Assembly (NCBI RefSeq): GCF_012396125.1
Contig: NZ_JAAXOX010000004.1
Span: 344,750-408,749, forward strand
Reading direction: 5' to 3'
DNA: 64,000 bases
Source of the DNA: Cellulomonas denverensis
GTDB taxonomy: Bacteria > Actinomycetota > Actinomycetes > Actinomycetales > Cellulomonadaceae
Shown: positions 1-8,541 of the stretch, piece after piece
How the letters are laid out: the number at the start of each line of letters is the position of its first letter
Position numbering within the stretch: position 1 is the first letter of the stretch
Made by a program: the position numbers and the translations under genes
The notes under the pieces: generated by a model
What the model saw: the letters and a program-made list of their open reading frames with translations, nothing else
Database searches by the model: none
Told to the model about the DNA's origin: nothing

Positions 1-773
1 GCGTCACGGACATCAACAAGGAGTACTGGACCACCTTCACCGAGCTGGCCGCGGAGGAGGGCATCACGGTCGAGCTGAAGAACTTCACCGACTACCAGCA
101 GCCGAACCCGGCGCTGAGCAACGGGCAGCTCGACCTGAACCAGTTCCAGCACCTGCTGTTCCTGGCGAACTACAACGAGAACTCGGGCGACGACCTGGTC
201 GCGATCGGCAGCACGGTGATCTACCAGCTGGGCCTGTACACAGACAAGGACTACGCCACCCCGGACGACATCCCGGACGGCGCGCAGATCGCGATCCCGA
301 ACGACGCCACCAACCAGGCCCGGGCGCTGCTGGTGCTGCAGTCCGCCGGGCTGATCACGCTCAAGGACGGCGGCAACGCGCTGTCCACCCCGGCCGACGT
401 GGTGACCGAGCAGTCCCGGGTGCAGGTGGTCCCGGTGGACGCGAACCAGACCGCGGTGCAGCTGCGCAGCCTGGACGCCGCGGTGATCAACAACAACTTC
501 GCCGCCGACGCCCAGCTGGACCCGACCTCGGCGATCTACTCCGACCTGGACGACACCGACACCGCCCGGCCGTACGTGAACATCTTCGCCGCGCGGGCCG
601 AGGACGCCGACAACCCGCTGTTCGCCACCCTGGTCGAGATCTACCACCGGCCCGAGGTGATCGACCAGGTGCTGGAGTCCAACGAGGGCACCGCGGTGGA
701 GCAGGACCTGACCGCGGACGAGCTGGCGACCAGCCTGACCGAGCTGCAGGACCTGGTCCGCGACGCGGGCTGA
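1..773 (+). CDS. metQ: MetQ/NlpA-family substrate-binding protein, 5' truncated
   Basis: The 3' part of a periplasmic-type binding protein of the MetQ/NlpA family, which delivers D/L-methionine or a related ligand to a MetNI importer. The window opens inside the gene; the coding frame starts at base 3 and about 256 residues are visible, so the signal peptide and lipobox are missing. The visible part has the family's tract with ALSNGQLDLNQFQH, matching the usual ALxxGxIDxNxFQH, and then IAIPNDATNQARAL. The stop lies 5 bases before metN, so it is the first gene of a metQ-metN-metI operon. Family assignment is strong; the ligand is inferred from the family and neighbours. Confidence 0.9.
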   Translation, partial: VTDINKEYWTTFTELAAEEGITVELKNFTDYQQPNPALSNGQLDLNQFQHLLFLANYNENSGDDLVAIGSTVIYQLGLYTDKDYATPDDIPDGAQIAIPNDATNQARALLVLQSAGLITLKDGGNALSTPADVVTEQSRVQVVPVDANQTAVQLRSLDAAVINNNFAADAQLDPTSAIYSDLDDTDTARPYVNIFAARAEDADNPLFATLVEIYHRPEVIDQVLESNEGTAVEQDLTADELATSLTELQDLVRDAG

Positions 774-778
774 TCACG

Positions 779-1825
779 ATGACGACGATGGTCTCCCTGC
801 AGGACGTGACGAAGGTGTTCGCCGCGTCCTCATCCAAGGCCGAACCGGTCCGCGCGGTGGACGGGGTCACCCTCGACATCGAGCGGGGCGAGGTCTTCGG
901 CGTGATCGGCTGGTCGGGTGCGGGCAAGAGCACCCTGGTCCGGCTGATCAACGCGCTGGAACGGCCGACCTCCGGGCGGGTGGTGGTCGACGGCGTCGAC
1001 CTGACCGAGCTGTCCGAGCGCGGGCTGCGACCGGCGCGGGCCGGGATCGGCTTCATCTTCCAGCAGTTCAATCTGCTGCGGTCGCGCACGGTCGCCGGGA
1101 ACATCGCCTACCCGCTGAAGGTCGCCGGCTGGCCGAAGGAGAAGCGGGCCGCCCGGGTGGCCGAGCTGCTGGAGTTCGTCGGGCTGTCGGACAAGGCGCG
1201 GCAGTACCCGGACCAGCTCTCCGGCGGGCAGAAGCAGCGGGTCGGCATCGCCCGGGCGCTGGCGACCAACCCGGCGCTGCTGCTGGCCGACGAGGCGACC
1301 AGTGCGCTGGACCCGGAGACCACCAAGGACGTCCTGGACCTGCTGCGCCGGGTGAACCAGGAGCTCGGGGTGACCATCGTCGTGATCACGCACGAGATGT
1401 CGGTCGTCGCCTACCTCTGTCACCGGGTCGCGGTGATGGAGCACGGCCGGGTGGTGGAGGAAGGGCCGGTCTACGACGTCTTCGCCCGGCCGGAGCAGGC
1501 GATCACCCGCCGGTTCATCGGCTCCGCACTGCATGACCGGCCGCGGCCGGACGTGATCGCCCGGCTCCGGGAGCGGCACCCGGGCCGGATCGTCACCGTG
1601 GCGATCCGGGAGGCCGAGGGCGACCCGGGCATCTCGCTGACCGAACGCCTGCGCGCGCACGGGGTGGACGGTGCGGTGGTCTACGGCGGGATCACCGAGG
1701 TCGGGTCGCGGCCGCTCGGGTCGCTCACCTTCGCGCTCACCGGTGACCAGGGGCGGATCGACGCCCTGCTGGCCGACCTGCGCACGCACACCGAGGTCGT
1801 CGAGCACACGGAGGTGACGGCATGA
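779..1825 (+). CDS. metN: Methionine ABC transporter ATP-binding protein MetN
   Basis: ATPase of a methionine-type importer, acting on the inner face of the membrane with MetI. The 348-residue length is typical. Walker A GWSGAGKST is at about residues 44-52, the LSGGQ signature near 146, and the Walker B/LLADEATSALD stretch about 20 residues later. After about residue 260 the protein continues into a C-terminal NIL/ACT-like domain (VTVAIREAEGDPGISLTERL and onward), which in MetN proteins senses intracellular methionine and shuts down transport. It starts with ATG 5 bases after the metQ stop, and its stop overlaps the metI start as ATGA, implying translational coupling. Confidence 0.93.
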   Translation: MTTMVSLQDVTKVFAASSSKAEPVRAVDGVTLDIERGEVFGVIGWSGAGKSTLVRLINALERPTSGRVVVDGVDLTELSERGLRPARAGIGFIFQQFNLLRSRTVAGNIAYPLKVAGWPKEKRAARVAELLEFVGLSDKARQYPDQLSGGQKQRVGIARALATNPALLLADEATSALDPETTKDVLDLLRRVNQELGVTIVVITHEMSVVAYLCHRVAVMEHGRVVEEGPVYDVFARPEQAITRRFIGSALHDRPRPDVIARLRERHPGRIVTVAIREAEGDPGISLTERLRAHGVDGAVVYGGITEVGSRPLGSLTFALTGDQGRIDALLADLRTHTEVVEHTEVTA

Positions 1826-2475
1826 CCGCCGATCTGTGGCCGGTGCTCTGGACCGCCGTCGGCCAGACCCTGCAAATGGCGGGGGCCGCGCTGGGGATCG
1901 GCGGGCTGGCCGGCCTGCTGCTCGGCGTCGCGCTGTACGTGACCCGGCCGGGCAACCTGCTGTCCAACCGCCCGGTGTTCTACGTGCTGAACGTGCTGGT
2001 GAACATCGTCCGGCCGATCCCGTTCATCATCTTCATCACCGCGATCCAGCCGCTGACCCTGGCGATCACCGGGGTATCGATCGGGATCGGGGCGGCCATC
2101 CCGGCGCTGGCGATCATGACCACCTTCGGCACCAGCCGGATCGTGGAGCAGAACCTGGTCGCGATGGACCCGGGCGTGATCGAGGCGGCCCGGGCGATGG
2201 GCGCCGGCCCGCTGCGGATCATCGCGACCGTGATCGTGCCGGAGACCCTGGGGCCGCTGATCCTGGGCTACACCTTCCTGTTCGTCGCGATCATCGACAT
2301 GACCGCGATGGCCGGGGCGATCAGCGCCGGCGGTCTGGGCGACTTCGCGCTGGTGTACGGCTACCAGCGCTACCAGCCGGCCGTGACCTGGACCGCGGTC
2401 GCGGTGATCGTGGTGCTGGTGCAGGTGGCGCAGTTCGCGGGCAACTGGCTGGCCCGGCGCGTGCTGCGCCGGTGA
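1822..2475 (+). CDS. metI: Methionine ABC transporter permease MetI
   Basis: Membrane permease of the MetNIQ importer, 217 residues, the usual size. It has five hydrophobic segments and the cytoplasmic EAA loop EAARAMGAGPLRIIATVIVPE (about residues 120-140) that docks onto MetN. The C-terminal part contains the family stretch AGAISAGGLGDFALVYGYQRY. Its start overlaps the metN stop by 4 bases. The gene ends 12 bases from the stop of a convergent oxidase gene, with no obvious terminator between them. Confidence 0.93.
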   Translation: MTADLWPVLWTAVGQTLQMAGAALGIGGLAGLLLGVALYVTRPGNLLSNRPVFYVLNVLVNIVRPIPFIIFITAIQPLTLAITGVSIGIGAAIPALAIMTTFGTSRIVEQNLVAMDPGVIEAARAMGAGPLRIIATVIVPETLGPLILGYTFLFVAIIDMTAMAGAISAGGLGDFALVYGYQRYQPAVTWTAVAVIVVLVQVAQFAGNWLARRVLRR

Positions 2476-2487
2476 CCGGCCGGAGGG

Positions 2488-3864
2488 TCAGAGCTTCTTG
2501 CCCGGGTTGAGGATGCCCAGCGGGTCCAGCACGTCCTTGATCCCGCGCTGGATGTCCAGCACCCGGGCGCTGAGTTCGCCGGGCAGTGCCCCGCGCTTCT
2601 CCACCCCGATCCCGTGCTCGCCGGTCACCGTGCCGCCGAGCTCGACCGCCAGGCCCAGGATCCGGTCGTGCGCCTCGTGCGCGGCGGCCACCTGGGCCTG
2701 GTCGGCGGGGTCGTAGGCGATCACCGGGTGCAGGTTGCCGTCGCCGACGTGCCCGCCGGTGCCGATCGGCAGGCCGGACTGGGCGGCGATGTCGGCGATC
2801 CGGTCCAGCAGCTCGGGCAGCCGGGTGCGCGGGACCGCGACGTCCTCGTTGATCGAGCCGCCGCGGATCGCCCGCATCGCCGGGTTGAGCGCCCGGCGGG
2901 CGCGCATCAGCTGGTGCAGCCGCTCCGGGTCGTGGGCGACGTCCACCGCGAGCGCCCCGTGCTCCTCGGCGATCCGGCGGTAGGCGGCGACGTCGGCCAG
3001 TCCGGCGTCACCGGGGACGTCGGTGATCGCGATCAGCATCGCCTGCGCGCCGACCGGCAGGCCGGCCTCCGGGTCGTGGGCGGCCAGCGCGGTCAGCACC
3101 ACCCCGTCGATGAACTCCAGGGTGGAGGGCCGGTGCGCCCCGGCGATCAGGGCGTTGGAGGCCTCCAGCGCGGCGGTGATCGAGTCGAAGGTGGCGGCGA
3201 CCCCACGGTCCGGCCCGGGGGCGGGCAGCAGGCCGAGGGTGGCCTCGGTGACCACGCCCAGGGTGCCCTCGGAGCCGATCATCAGTCCGGTCAGGTCCAG
3301 ACCGGCCACCGCCTTGACCGTGCCGGGCGCGGTCCGGATCACCGTGCCGTCGGCGAGCACCACCTCCAGCGCCCGGACGAAGTCGCGGGTCACGCCGTAC
3401 TTCACGCAGCGCATCCCGCCGGCGTTGGTGGCGATGTTCCCGCCGATGGTGCTGATCGCATAGGACGCCGGGTCCGGCGGGTAGAACAGGCCCTCGGCGG
3501 CGACCGCGTCCACCAGGTCCTTGGTGACCACCCCGGGCTGGACCACGGCCACCTGGTCGACGTGATCGATCCGGTGGATCGCGGTCATCCGCTCGGTGGA
3601 CAGCAGGATCGCCCCGGGCACCGCGTTCGCGCCGCCGGCCAGGCCGGACAGCAGGCCCTGCGGCACCACCGGCACCCGGTGCGCGTGCGCGATCCGGAGC
3701 ACGGCGGAGACCTCGGCGGTGCCGGCGGGCAGCACCAGGGCCAGGGGGTCGCCGCTGGGCGGGGTGGCCGAACCGTCCTGGGCGCGGGCGGTCAGGCGGT
3801 CGGGGTCGGTGACGACGGCGTCGGCGGGCAGCGCTGCCCGCAGGTCGTCGAGGGCGGTGCTCAT
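2488..3864 (-). CDS. FAD-linked oxidase (D-lactate dehydrogenase / glycolate oxidase GlcD type)
   Basis: A 458-residue flavoenzyme of the FAD_binding_4 plus FAD-oxidase_C family that oxidises a 2-hydroxy acid such as D-lactate or glycolate. The N-terminal half has the FAD-binding core (VVPQGLLSGLAGGANAVPG near residue 60, and SYAISTIGGNIATNAGGMRCVKYGVTRD). The C-terminal half carries GTGGHVGDGNLHP and the closing TGEHGIGVEKRGAL and ILNPGKKL motifs typical of GlcD and D-LDH. The ATG (3864-3862) overlaps the upstream gene's TGA as TGATG, so it is co-translated with the L-lactate-type enzyme. Together they would oxidise both lactate stereoisomers; the exact substrate is not visible in the sequence. 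Confidence 0.85.
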   Translation of the reverse strand: MSTALDDLRAALPADAVVTDPDRLTARAQDGSATPPSGDPLALVLPAGTAEVSAVLRIAHAHRVPVVPQGLLSGLAGGANAVPGAILLSTERMTAIHRIDHVDQVAVVQPGVVTKDLVDAVAAEGLFYPPDPASYAISTIGGNIATNAGGMRCVKYGVTRDFVRALEVVLADGTVIRTAPGTVKAVAGLDLTGLMIGSEGTLGVVTEATLGLLPAPGPDRGVAATFDSITAALEASNALIAGAHRPSTLEFIDGVVLTALAAHDPEAGLPVGAQAMLIAITDVPGDAGLADVAAYRRIAEEHGALAVDVAHDPERLHQLMRARRALNPAMRAIRGGSINEDVAVPRTRLPELLDRIADIAAQSGLPIGTGGHVGDGNLHPVIAYDPADQAQVAAAHEAHDRILGLAVELGGTVTGEHGIGVEKRGALPGELSARVLDIQRGIKDVLDPLGILNPGKKL

Positions 3865-5072
3865 CAGGGCAGTCTCACATGGTCGGGGGTCAACTGGTCC
3901 ACGGACCGCACGCCCAGCAGGCGCAGCGTCCGTGCTATCTCGGTGGTGAGGATCTGGCCGGCCCGGTTCACGCCGCGCTCGCCGCCGGCCATCAGGCCGT
4001 ACAGGTAGGCCCGGCCGAGCATCACGGCCTTGGCGCCCAGGGCGAGTGCGGCGACGATGTCCGCCCCGGAGCCGAAGCCGGTGTCGACGTAGACCTCGGC
4101 CCGGTCGCCGACCGCGGCGACCGTCTCCGGCACCAGGGTGAGCGGCACCGGCGCCCGGTCCAGCTGGCGGCCGCCGTGGTTGGACAGCACGACGGCGTCC
4201 GCCCCGGCACCGACCACCCGCTCGGCGTCGGCCACGGTCTGCACGCCCTTGACCACCAGCGGCCCGTCCCAGTGCGCGCGGACCCAGGCCAGGTCGTCCA
4301 GCTCGACCGTGGGGTCGAACATGTGCGACGCCAGTTCCTCGATGGTGCCCTGCCAGGAGTCCAGGGTGGCGAACCGCAGCGGCTCGGTGGTGAGGAAGTT
4401 CAGCCACCAGCTCGGGTGCAGCGCGCCGTCCAGGATCGTCCGGGCGGTCAGGGTCGGCGGGATGGAGAAGCCGTTGCGGTTGTCCCGCAGCCGCGCCCCG
4501 CCGACCGGCACGTCGACCGTGATCACCAGCGCCTCGTACCCGGCGGCGCGGGCCCGGTCCATCAGCTCCTCGGCGGCGGCACGGTCCTTCCACACGTACA
4601 GGCCGAACCAGTTCCGGCCCTCCGGTGCGGCGGCGGCCAGGTCCTCGATCGAGGTGGTGCCCATGGTGGACAGCGTGTACGGGACACCGGTGCGGGCGGC
4701 GGAGCGGGCCACGGCGGACTCGCCCTCGTGCTGCATCATCCGGGTGAAGCCGGTGGGCGCGTAGAGGAACGGCGCCTGCGCCCGGCGGCCGAGCAGGTCG
4801 GTGCCGAGGTCGACGGTGCCGACGTCCCGCAGCACGCTGGGCCGGAACTCCACGTCCCGCAGCACCCGGCGGGCCCGGCGGATCGAGATCTCGGCCTCCG
4901 CCGCGCCGTCCACGTAGTCGAAGATCGAGCGCGGCGTGCGCCCCCGGGCGATCCGGCGCAGGTCGCCGATCGTGTACGCGCGGGACAGCCGCCGGGCCAC
5001 CGGGTCGAGTTCCACCGGCCGCATCCGCAGCAGCGGCCTGAGCTCCAACCAGGTCTGCAACCGACGCGACAC
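3864..5072 (-). CDS. lldD: FMN-dependent alpha-hydroxy-acid dehydrogenase (L-lactate dehydrogenase type)
   Basis: A 402-residue (beta/alpha)8 FMN enzyme of the lactate dehydrogenase/glycolate oxidase family, probably oxidising L-lactate to pyruvate. Family hallmarks are IFDYVDGAAEAE near residue 50, FLYAPTGFTRMMQHEGE, LYVWKDR, the catalytic-histidine motif VLSNHGGRQLD, and the FMN-phosphate stretch VDTGFGSGADIVAALALGA. I chose GTG at 5072 because AGGAGGT-like sequence lies 7 bases upstream and translation then begins at the normal family N-terminus; a longer upstream reading frame has no such site. It overlaps the FAD oxidase gene by one base. Lactate 2-monooxygenase or mandelate dehydrogenase are alternatives. 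Confidence 0.85.
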   Translation of the reverse strand: MSRRLQTWLELRPLLRMRPVELDPVARRLSRAYTIGDLRRIARGRTPRSIFDYVDGAAEAEISIRRARRVLRDVEFRPSVLRDVGTVDLGTDLLGRRAQAPFLYAPTGFTRMMQHEGESAVARSAARTGVPYTLSTMGTTSIEDLAAAAPEGRNWFGLYVWKDRAAAEELMDRARAAGYEALVITVDVPVGGARLRDNRNGFSIPPTLTARTILDGALHPSWWLNFLTTEPLRFATLDSWQGTIEELASHMFDPTVELDDLAWVRAHWDGPLVVKGVQTVADAERVVGAGADAVVLSNHGGRQLDRAPVPLTLVPETVAAVGDRAEVYVDTGFGSGADIVAALALGAKAVMLGRAYLYGLMAGGERGVNRAGQILTTEIARTLRLLGVRSVDQLTPDHVRLP

Positions 5073-5149
5073 CAGGACACCTCCGCGGGAACCGGACGAC
5101 AGGGTTCCTCGCACCGTAGCGCCGGGTCCGGTTGCCGGACCGGGACGTC

Positions 5150-6088
5150 TCAGAGGTCGGCCAGCTCCTGTTCCACCCGGGCGGCGGACGGCCGGGCGGT
5201 CGGTTCCAGGGCGGTCATCGCGGACAGCAGCCCGCGCCACCGCTCCGGCAGCGCGGCGGGGATCGCCGGCGCGCGCCGGGTGCGGGCATAGGCCTGCTGC
5301 ACCGGGGTCCCGGTGAACGCCCGCTCGCCGGACAGCGACTCCAGCAGCACCAGGCCCAGGGCGTAGACGTCCGAGGGCGGCGCGAGCGGGGCACCCATCG
5401 CCTGCTCCGGACTCAGGTAGCCGGGGGTGCCGCGGTGGTCGACGGTGCTGGCCGGGTGGTCCCGGGTGGACCGGGCGATGCCGAAGTCGGCCAGCCGGGC
5501 GCTCGGGGCGGTCAGCGGGTCACCGGGGGCGCCGGGCTCGTCCAGGATGCCGGGCGGCAGCAGGATGTTGGCCGGTTTCACGTCCCGGTGCACCACCCCC
5601 GCCTCGTGCACGAAGGCCAGTGCCCCGGCGATGTCGGCGCCGATCCGGGCCACCAGCGGTGCGGTCAGCGGGCCCGAGCGCAGGGTCTGGGCCAGGGTCG
5701 CGCCGGGCACCAGCTCCAGCACCAGGTAGTGCCGGCCGGCGCCCGGGCCCTCCTGCACCGCGCCGGCGTCGTAGACCGCGACCAGCGCAGGGTGGCTGAA
5801 CCGGGCCAGCAGCCGCATCTCCCGCTGCCGGCCGGCGTGGTTCTCCCGGGTGCCGCGGAACACCTTGAGCGCGACCTCCCGGTCCAGCAGGGTGTCGTGC
5901 GCCCGGTGCACGTCGGACATCCCTCCGCTGCCCAGCAGCGGTCCGACCCGGTAGCGCCCGTCCAGCAGCCCGCCCTCCGGCAGCGGCTCCGGCTGGACCG
6001 GCACCACCTGGTCCAACCCGCCGGAGAGCACACGGAGGCCCGCGTCGACCGTGGCGGTCAAGGGGTCGTGCGGTTGCGCAGCGGTCAC
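5150..6088 (-). CDS. Soluble Ser/Thr protein kinase (PknB-like, kinase domain only)
   Basis: Hanks-type serine/threonine kinase of 312 residues, consisting almost entirely of the catalytic domain. It shows the glycine loop LLGSGGMSDV (about 51-60), ATP-lysine in EVALKVFRG (K75), catalytic loop VVHRDVKPANILL (HRD near 167), metal motif LADFGIARS and activation-segment end GTPGYLSPEQA. No transmembrane helix or PASTA domain follows, so it is cytoplasmic. GTG at 6088 is chosen because AAGGAGG sits 5 bases upstream; an ATG at 6118 gives ten more residues but lacks a site. It lies 65 bases downstream of an FtsX-type ABC pair, whose activity it could modulate; that link is inference. Confidence 0.9.
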   Translation of the reverse strand: MTAAQPHDPLTATVDAGLRVLSGGLDQVVPVQPEPLPEGGLLDGRYRVGPLLGSGGMSDVHRAHDTLLDREVALKVFRGTRENHAGRQREMRLLARFSHPALVAVYDAGAVQEGPGAGRHYLVLELVPGATLAQTLRSGPLTAPLVARIGADIAGALAFVHEAGVVHRDVKPANILLPPGILDEPGAPGDPLTAPSARLADFGIARSTRDHPASTVDHRGTPGYLSPEQAMGAPLAPPSDVYALGLVLLESLSGERAFTGTPVQQAYARTRRAPAIPAALPERWRGLLSAMTALEPTARPSAARVEQELADL

Positions 6089-6153
6089 CGGTGCCTCCTT
6101 CAGGACTGACACCAGCATCCCCGGCTCCGACCGGTCGCGCGCGCGGAAGAGGG

Positions 6154-7530
6154 TCAGTCCGGCCGGACCTGCGTCTGCGCCAGCACCGAGCGCAGCAGCG
6201 GGCGGCTGGTCTCGGTCACCGCCATCACCAGCGCGCAGCCACCGGCCAGGCAGCCGACCAGCAGCAGCAGCCCGCGCGGGTCGCTCAGCCCGGCCAGGCC
6301 GAACAGCGGGGACATCATCACCAGGGCCGCCGCGGCCGACCCGACGCCGACCAGCAGCATCGGCACCAGCACCTCCCGGCGCCGCACCCGGTCCAGCAGG
6401 TCCACCGGCGTGCCGGCCAGGACCTGCAGCGCGTACTCCCGCCGCCGGTCCAGCACCGTCGCGGCCTGGCCGATCCCGGCTGCGGCCGCCGCCACCAGGA
6501 AGGCAATCACCAGGGTGAGCATCGCGCCGCGCATCAGGTCGCCGGTGAAGGTCGCCACCGAGGTCGGGTCGCCCTTGACGATCGGTTCGTCCGAGGTGCC
6601 CGCGGTCAGCACCGGCACCACCGCGAGCGCCCCGGCGACGAACCCGGCCAGCCCGAGCCCGCCGACCACCCGCCAGGCAGCGCGCGGGTCGTCCGCCAGT
6701 CGCCGGGCCGCCAGCAGCTGGGCCGGCGTGCGTGCCCACCGGGCCTGCAACCGGCCGACCAGCCCGAGCGTCCACGGCCCGATCAGGTTCATCGTGGCGA
6801 AGCCGATCCCGAGGGTGCCGATCAGCAAGATCATCAGCGCGACCATCGGCAGCCCGCTGACCATGGTCGCGACCATGAACGACCCCATCGCCGCGACGGT
6901 CACCAGCACCCGGATCGCCCGCAGCCCGGGCGGGGTCTGGCGCCGGGCCACCCCCAGCGGCGAGACCACCACCCGGCGCAGCGACACCATCCCGCTGATC
7001 GCGGCGAGCACCGGCACCCCCAGCACCGCGGCGATCACCACCCAGGGGCCCACCCAGAGCTCACCCATGCTCAGCGGTTCACCCATGAACGGGATCCGGC
7101 TCCACACCGGCAGCAGGGCCAGGTAGCCCAGCACCCCGGCGAGCGCCCCGAGCAGGCCCTGCCAGGCGGTCTCCAGCACGGTCAGCACCACGACCTCGCG
7201 CGGCGTCACACCGAGCAGGCGCAGGGTGGCCAGCCGGGCGTCCCGCCGGGAGACGCCCAGCCGTGCTGCCGACCCGGCCAGGGTCACCAGCGGCACCATC
7301 AGCAGCACGACCGCCACCCAGGCGAAGATCACGTAGCTGGCCGACAGTTCCTCCTGGTAGGCGCCGACCGGGTTGCGGTCCCGCGCCATGAAGCCCATCA
7401 GCCCGCCGATCACGGACAGGGTCAGCGCCGTGGTCACCGCGAAGGCCGCCACCGCCAGCGCCGTGGTCAACCGGTCGTCCCGCCCGCCCGCGCTGCGCAG
7501 TCGCGGGGCGAGCGCCAGCACGGCGTTCAT
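6154..7530 (-). CDS. FtsX-like ABC transporter permease
   Basis: A 458-residue membrane protein of the FtsX/MacB-type permease family with about eight to ten hydrophobic segments in two halves. The conserved cytoplasmic connection RRDARLATLRLLGVTPREV (about 100-120) and its repeat RRREYALQVLAGTPVDL in the second half are characteristic. The start ATG (7530) overlaps the stop of the ATPase gene as ATGA, so the two form one transporter. Such actinobacterial pairs usually act in lipoprotein release, mechanotransduction or antimicrobial peptide resistance; nothing here decides between them. There is no periplasmic MacB-core domain of normal size, so it is probably an export or resistance type rather than MacB. 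Confidence 0.85.
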   Translation of the reverse strand: MNAVLALAPRLRSAGGRDDRLTTALAVAAFAVTTALTLSVIGGLMGFMARDRNPVGAYQEELSASYVIFAWVAVVLLMVPLVTLAGSAARLGVSRRDARLATLRLLGVTPREVVVLTVLETAWQGLLGALAGVLGYLALLPVWSRIPFMGEPLSMGELWVGPWVVIAAVLGVPVLAAISGMVSLRRVVVSPLGVARRQTPPGLRAIRVLVTVAAMGSFMVATMVSGLPMVALMILLIGTLGIGFATMNLIGPWTLGLVGRLQARWARTPAQLLAARRLADDPRAAWRVVGGLGLAGFVAGALAVVPVLTAGTSDEPIVKGDPTSVATFTGDLMRGAMLTLVIAFLVAAAAAGIGQAATVLDRRREYALQVLAGTPVDLLDRVRRREVLVPMLLVGVGSAAAALVMMSPLFGLAGLSDPRGLLLLVGCLAGGCALVMAVTETSRPLLRSVLAQTQVRPD

Positions 7531-8264
7531 GCCGCCCGCCGCTCGTCGGCGACCACGCGGCCGTCCCGAACCTCGATCCGCCGGTCGCACCAGGCGGCGA
7601 CCTGCGCGTCATGGGTGACCACCACCAGAGTGGCCCCGGCCAGCCGGCAGGTGGAGGTGAGTACCCGCATCACGTCGTGACCGGTCGCCTGGTCCAGTGC
7701 GCCGGTCGGCTCGTCGGCGAACACCACCTGCGGGCCGGTGATCAGGGCCCGGGCGACCGCCACCCGCTGCGCCTGCCCGCCGGACAGCTCGCCGGGACGG
7801 CGGCCCTCCATCCCGGTCAGGCCGAGTGAGGCCAGCCACTGCGCGGCCAGCGCCATCGCCTCCTTGCGCGGGGCGCCGTTCAGCATCGGCGCCAGGGCGA
7901 CGTTCTCCACCGCGGGCAGCTCGGACAGCAGCTGGCCGAACTGGAACACGAAGCCGAACCGCTGCCGGCGCAGCATCGACCGCTCGCGCTCGTTCATCGC
8001 GTGCACGCCCTGGCCCTCCAGCAGCACCGCGCCGCTGTCCGGCACCAGGATCCCGGCCAGGCAGTGCAGCAGGGTCGACTTGCCGGAGCCGGAGGGGCCC
8101 ATCACCGCGATCGACTCGCCCGCGCCGACGTCCAGGTCGACCCCGGCCAGGGCGACGGTGGGGCCGAACCGCTTGACCAGCCCACGGGCGGACAACCGCG
8201 CACCGGGCGGGACGGGAGCAGCGGGTGCCGGCTGCTGCGGCATCGGGGACATCGACTGAGTCAT
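7527..8264 (-). CDS. ABC transporter ATP-binding protein (LolD/MacB type)
   Basis: A 245-residue ATPase with Walker A MGPSGSGKST (about residues 65-74), Q-loop FGFVFQFGQLL, signature ELSGGQAQRVAVARAL, Walker B VVFADEPTGALD and H-loop LVVVTHDAQVAAWCD, all canonical. It powers the overlapping FtsX-like permease. I place the start at ATG 8264 (MTQSMSP) because the upstream extension has no ribosome-binding site; a start at 8252 is also possible and would remove four residues from a proline-rich leader. The intergenic region upstream (8265-8541) is shared with the divergent sugar permease operon. Confidence 0.88.
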   Translation of the reverse strand: MTQSMSPMPQQPAPAAPVPPGARLSARGLVKRFGPTVALAGVDLDVGAGESIAVMGPSGSGKSTLLHCLAGILVPDSGAVLLEGQGVHAMNERERSMLRRQRFGFVFQFGQLLSELPAVENVALAPMLNGAPRKEAMALAAQWLASLGLTGMEGRRPGELSGGQAQRVAVARALITGPQVVFADEPTGALDQATGHDVMRVLTSTCRLAGATLVVVTHDAQVAAWCDRRIEVRDGRVVADERRAA

Positions 8265-8427
8265 GTCGTCCAGCGTCGTCGCGGCACCCACCCGGTCGCG
8301 TCGCCTCCCGGTCGGGTCGTGGCATGCGACCACGGTCGGACCCGGGGGCGCGGGATGCCTCCGGGGCAGGACGGGCCGGTCAGCACCACGACGGACCTAG
8401 CACCCCGGCCGGACGGCGATCAAGGGC

Positions 8428-8456
8428 TTGCCCGAGTGAATCCCGGCACCTATAGT
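8428..8456 (+). promoter_or_regulatory. Promoter of the sugar ABC permease operon
   Basis: A near-consensus sigma-70-type promoter: TTGCCC at 8428-8433, a 17-base spacer, and TATAGT at 8451-8456. It points toward the permease genes, and operator A begins 6 bases downstream of the -10 box, so a bound repressor would cover the transcription start. Confidence 0.75.
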
Positions 8457-8461
8457 CCGGG

Positions 8462-8481
8462 ATGTGGCATCGTTGCCACAT
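8462..8481 (+). promoter_or_regulatory. LacI-type operator A, site 1
   Basis: ATGTGGCATCGTTGCCACAT is a 20-base palindrome with a single central asymmetry, the form expected for a LacI-family dimer site. The same motif recurs at 10512, 33444 and 45643, each before a carbohydrate or transport gene. Here it immediately follows the promoter's -10 box, the position of a classical repressor site. Confidence 0.85.
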
Positions 8482-8541
8482 CCGGTTCAGAGCGCGACAG
8501 CGGGCCCTGACGACCGGCACCGACGGCCAAGGGAGGCCCCG

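Noticed and set aside
2488..4593. A 701-residue fused oxidase
   Set aside because: The part upstream of 3864 is an out-of-frame shadow of lldD; the FAD enzyme starts normally at ATG 3864, overlapping the lldD stop.
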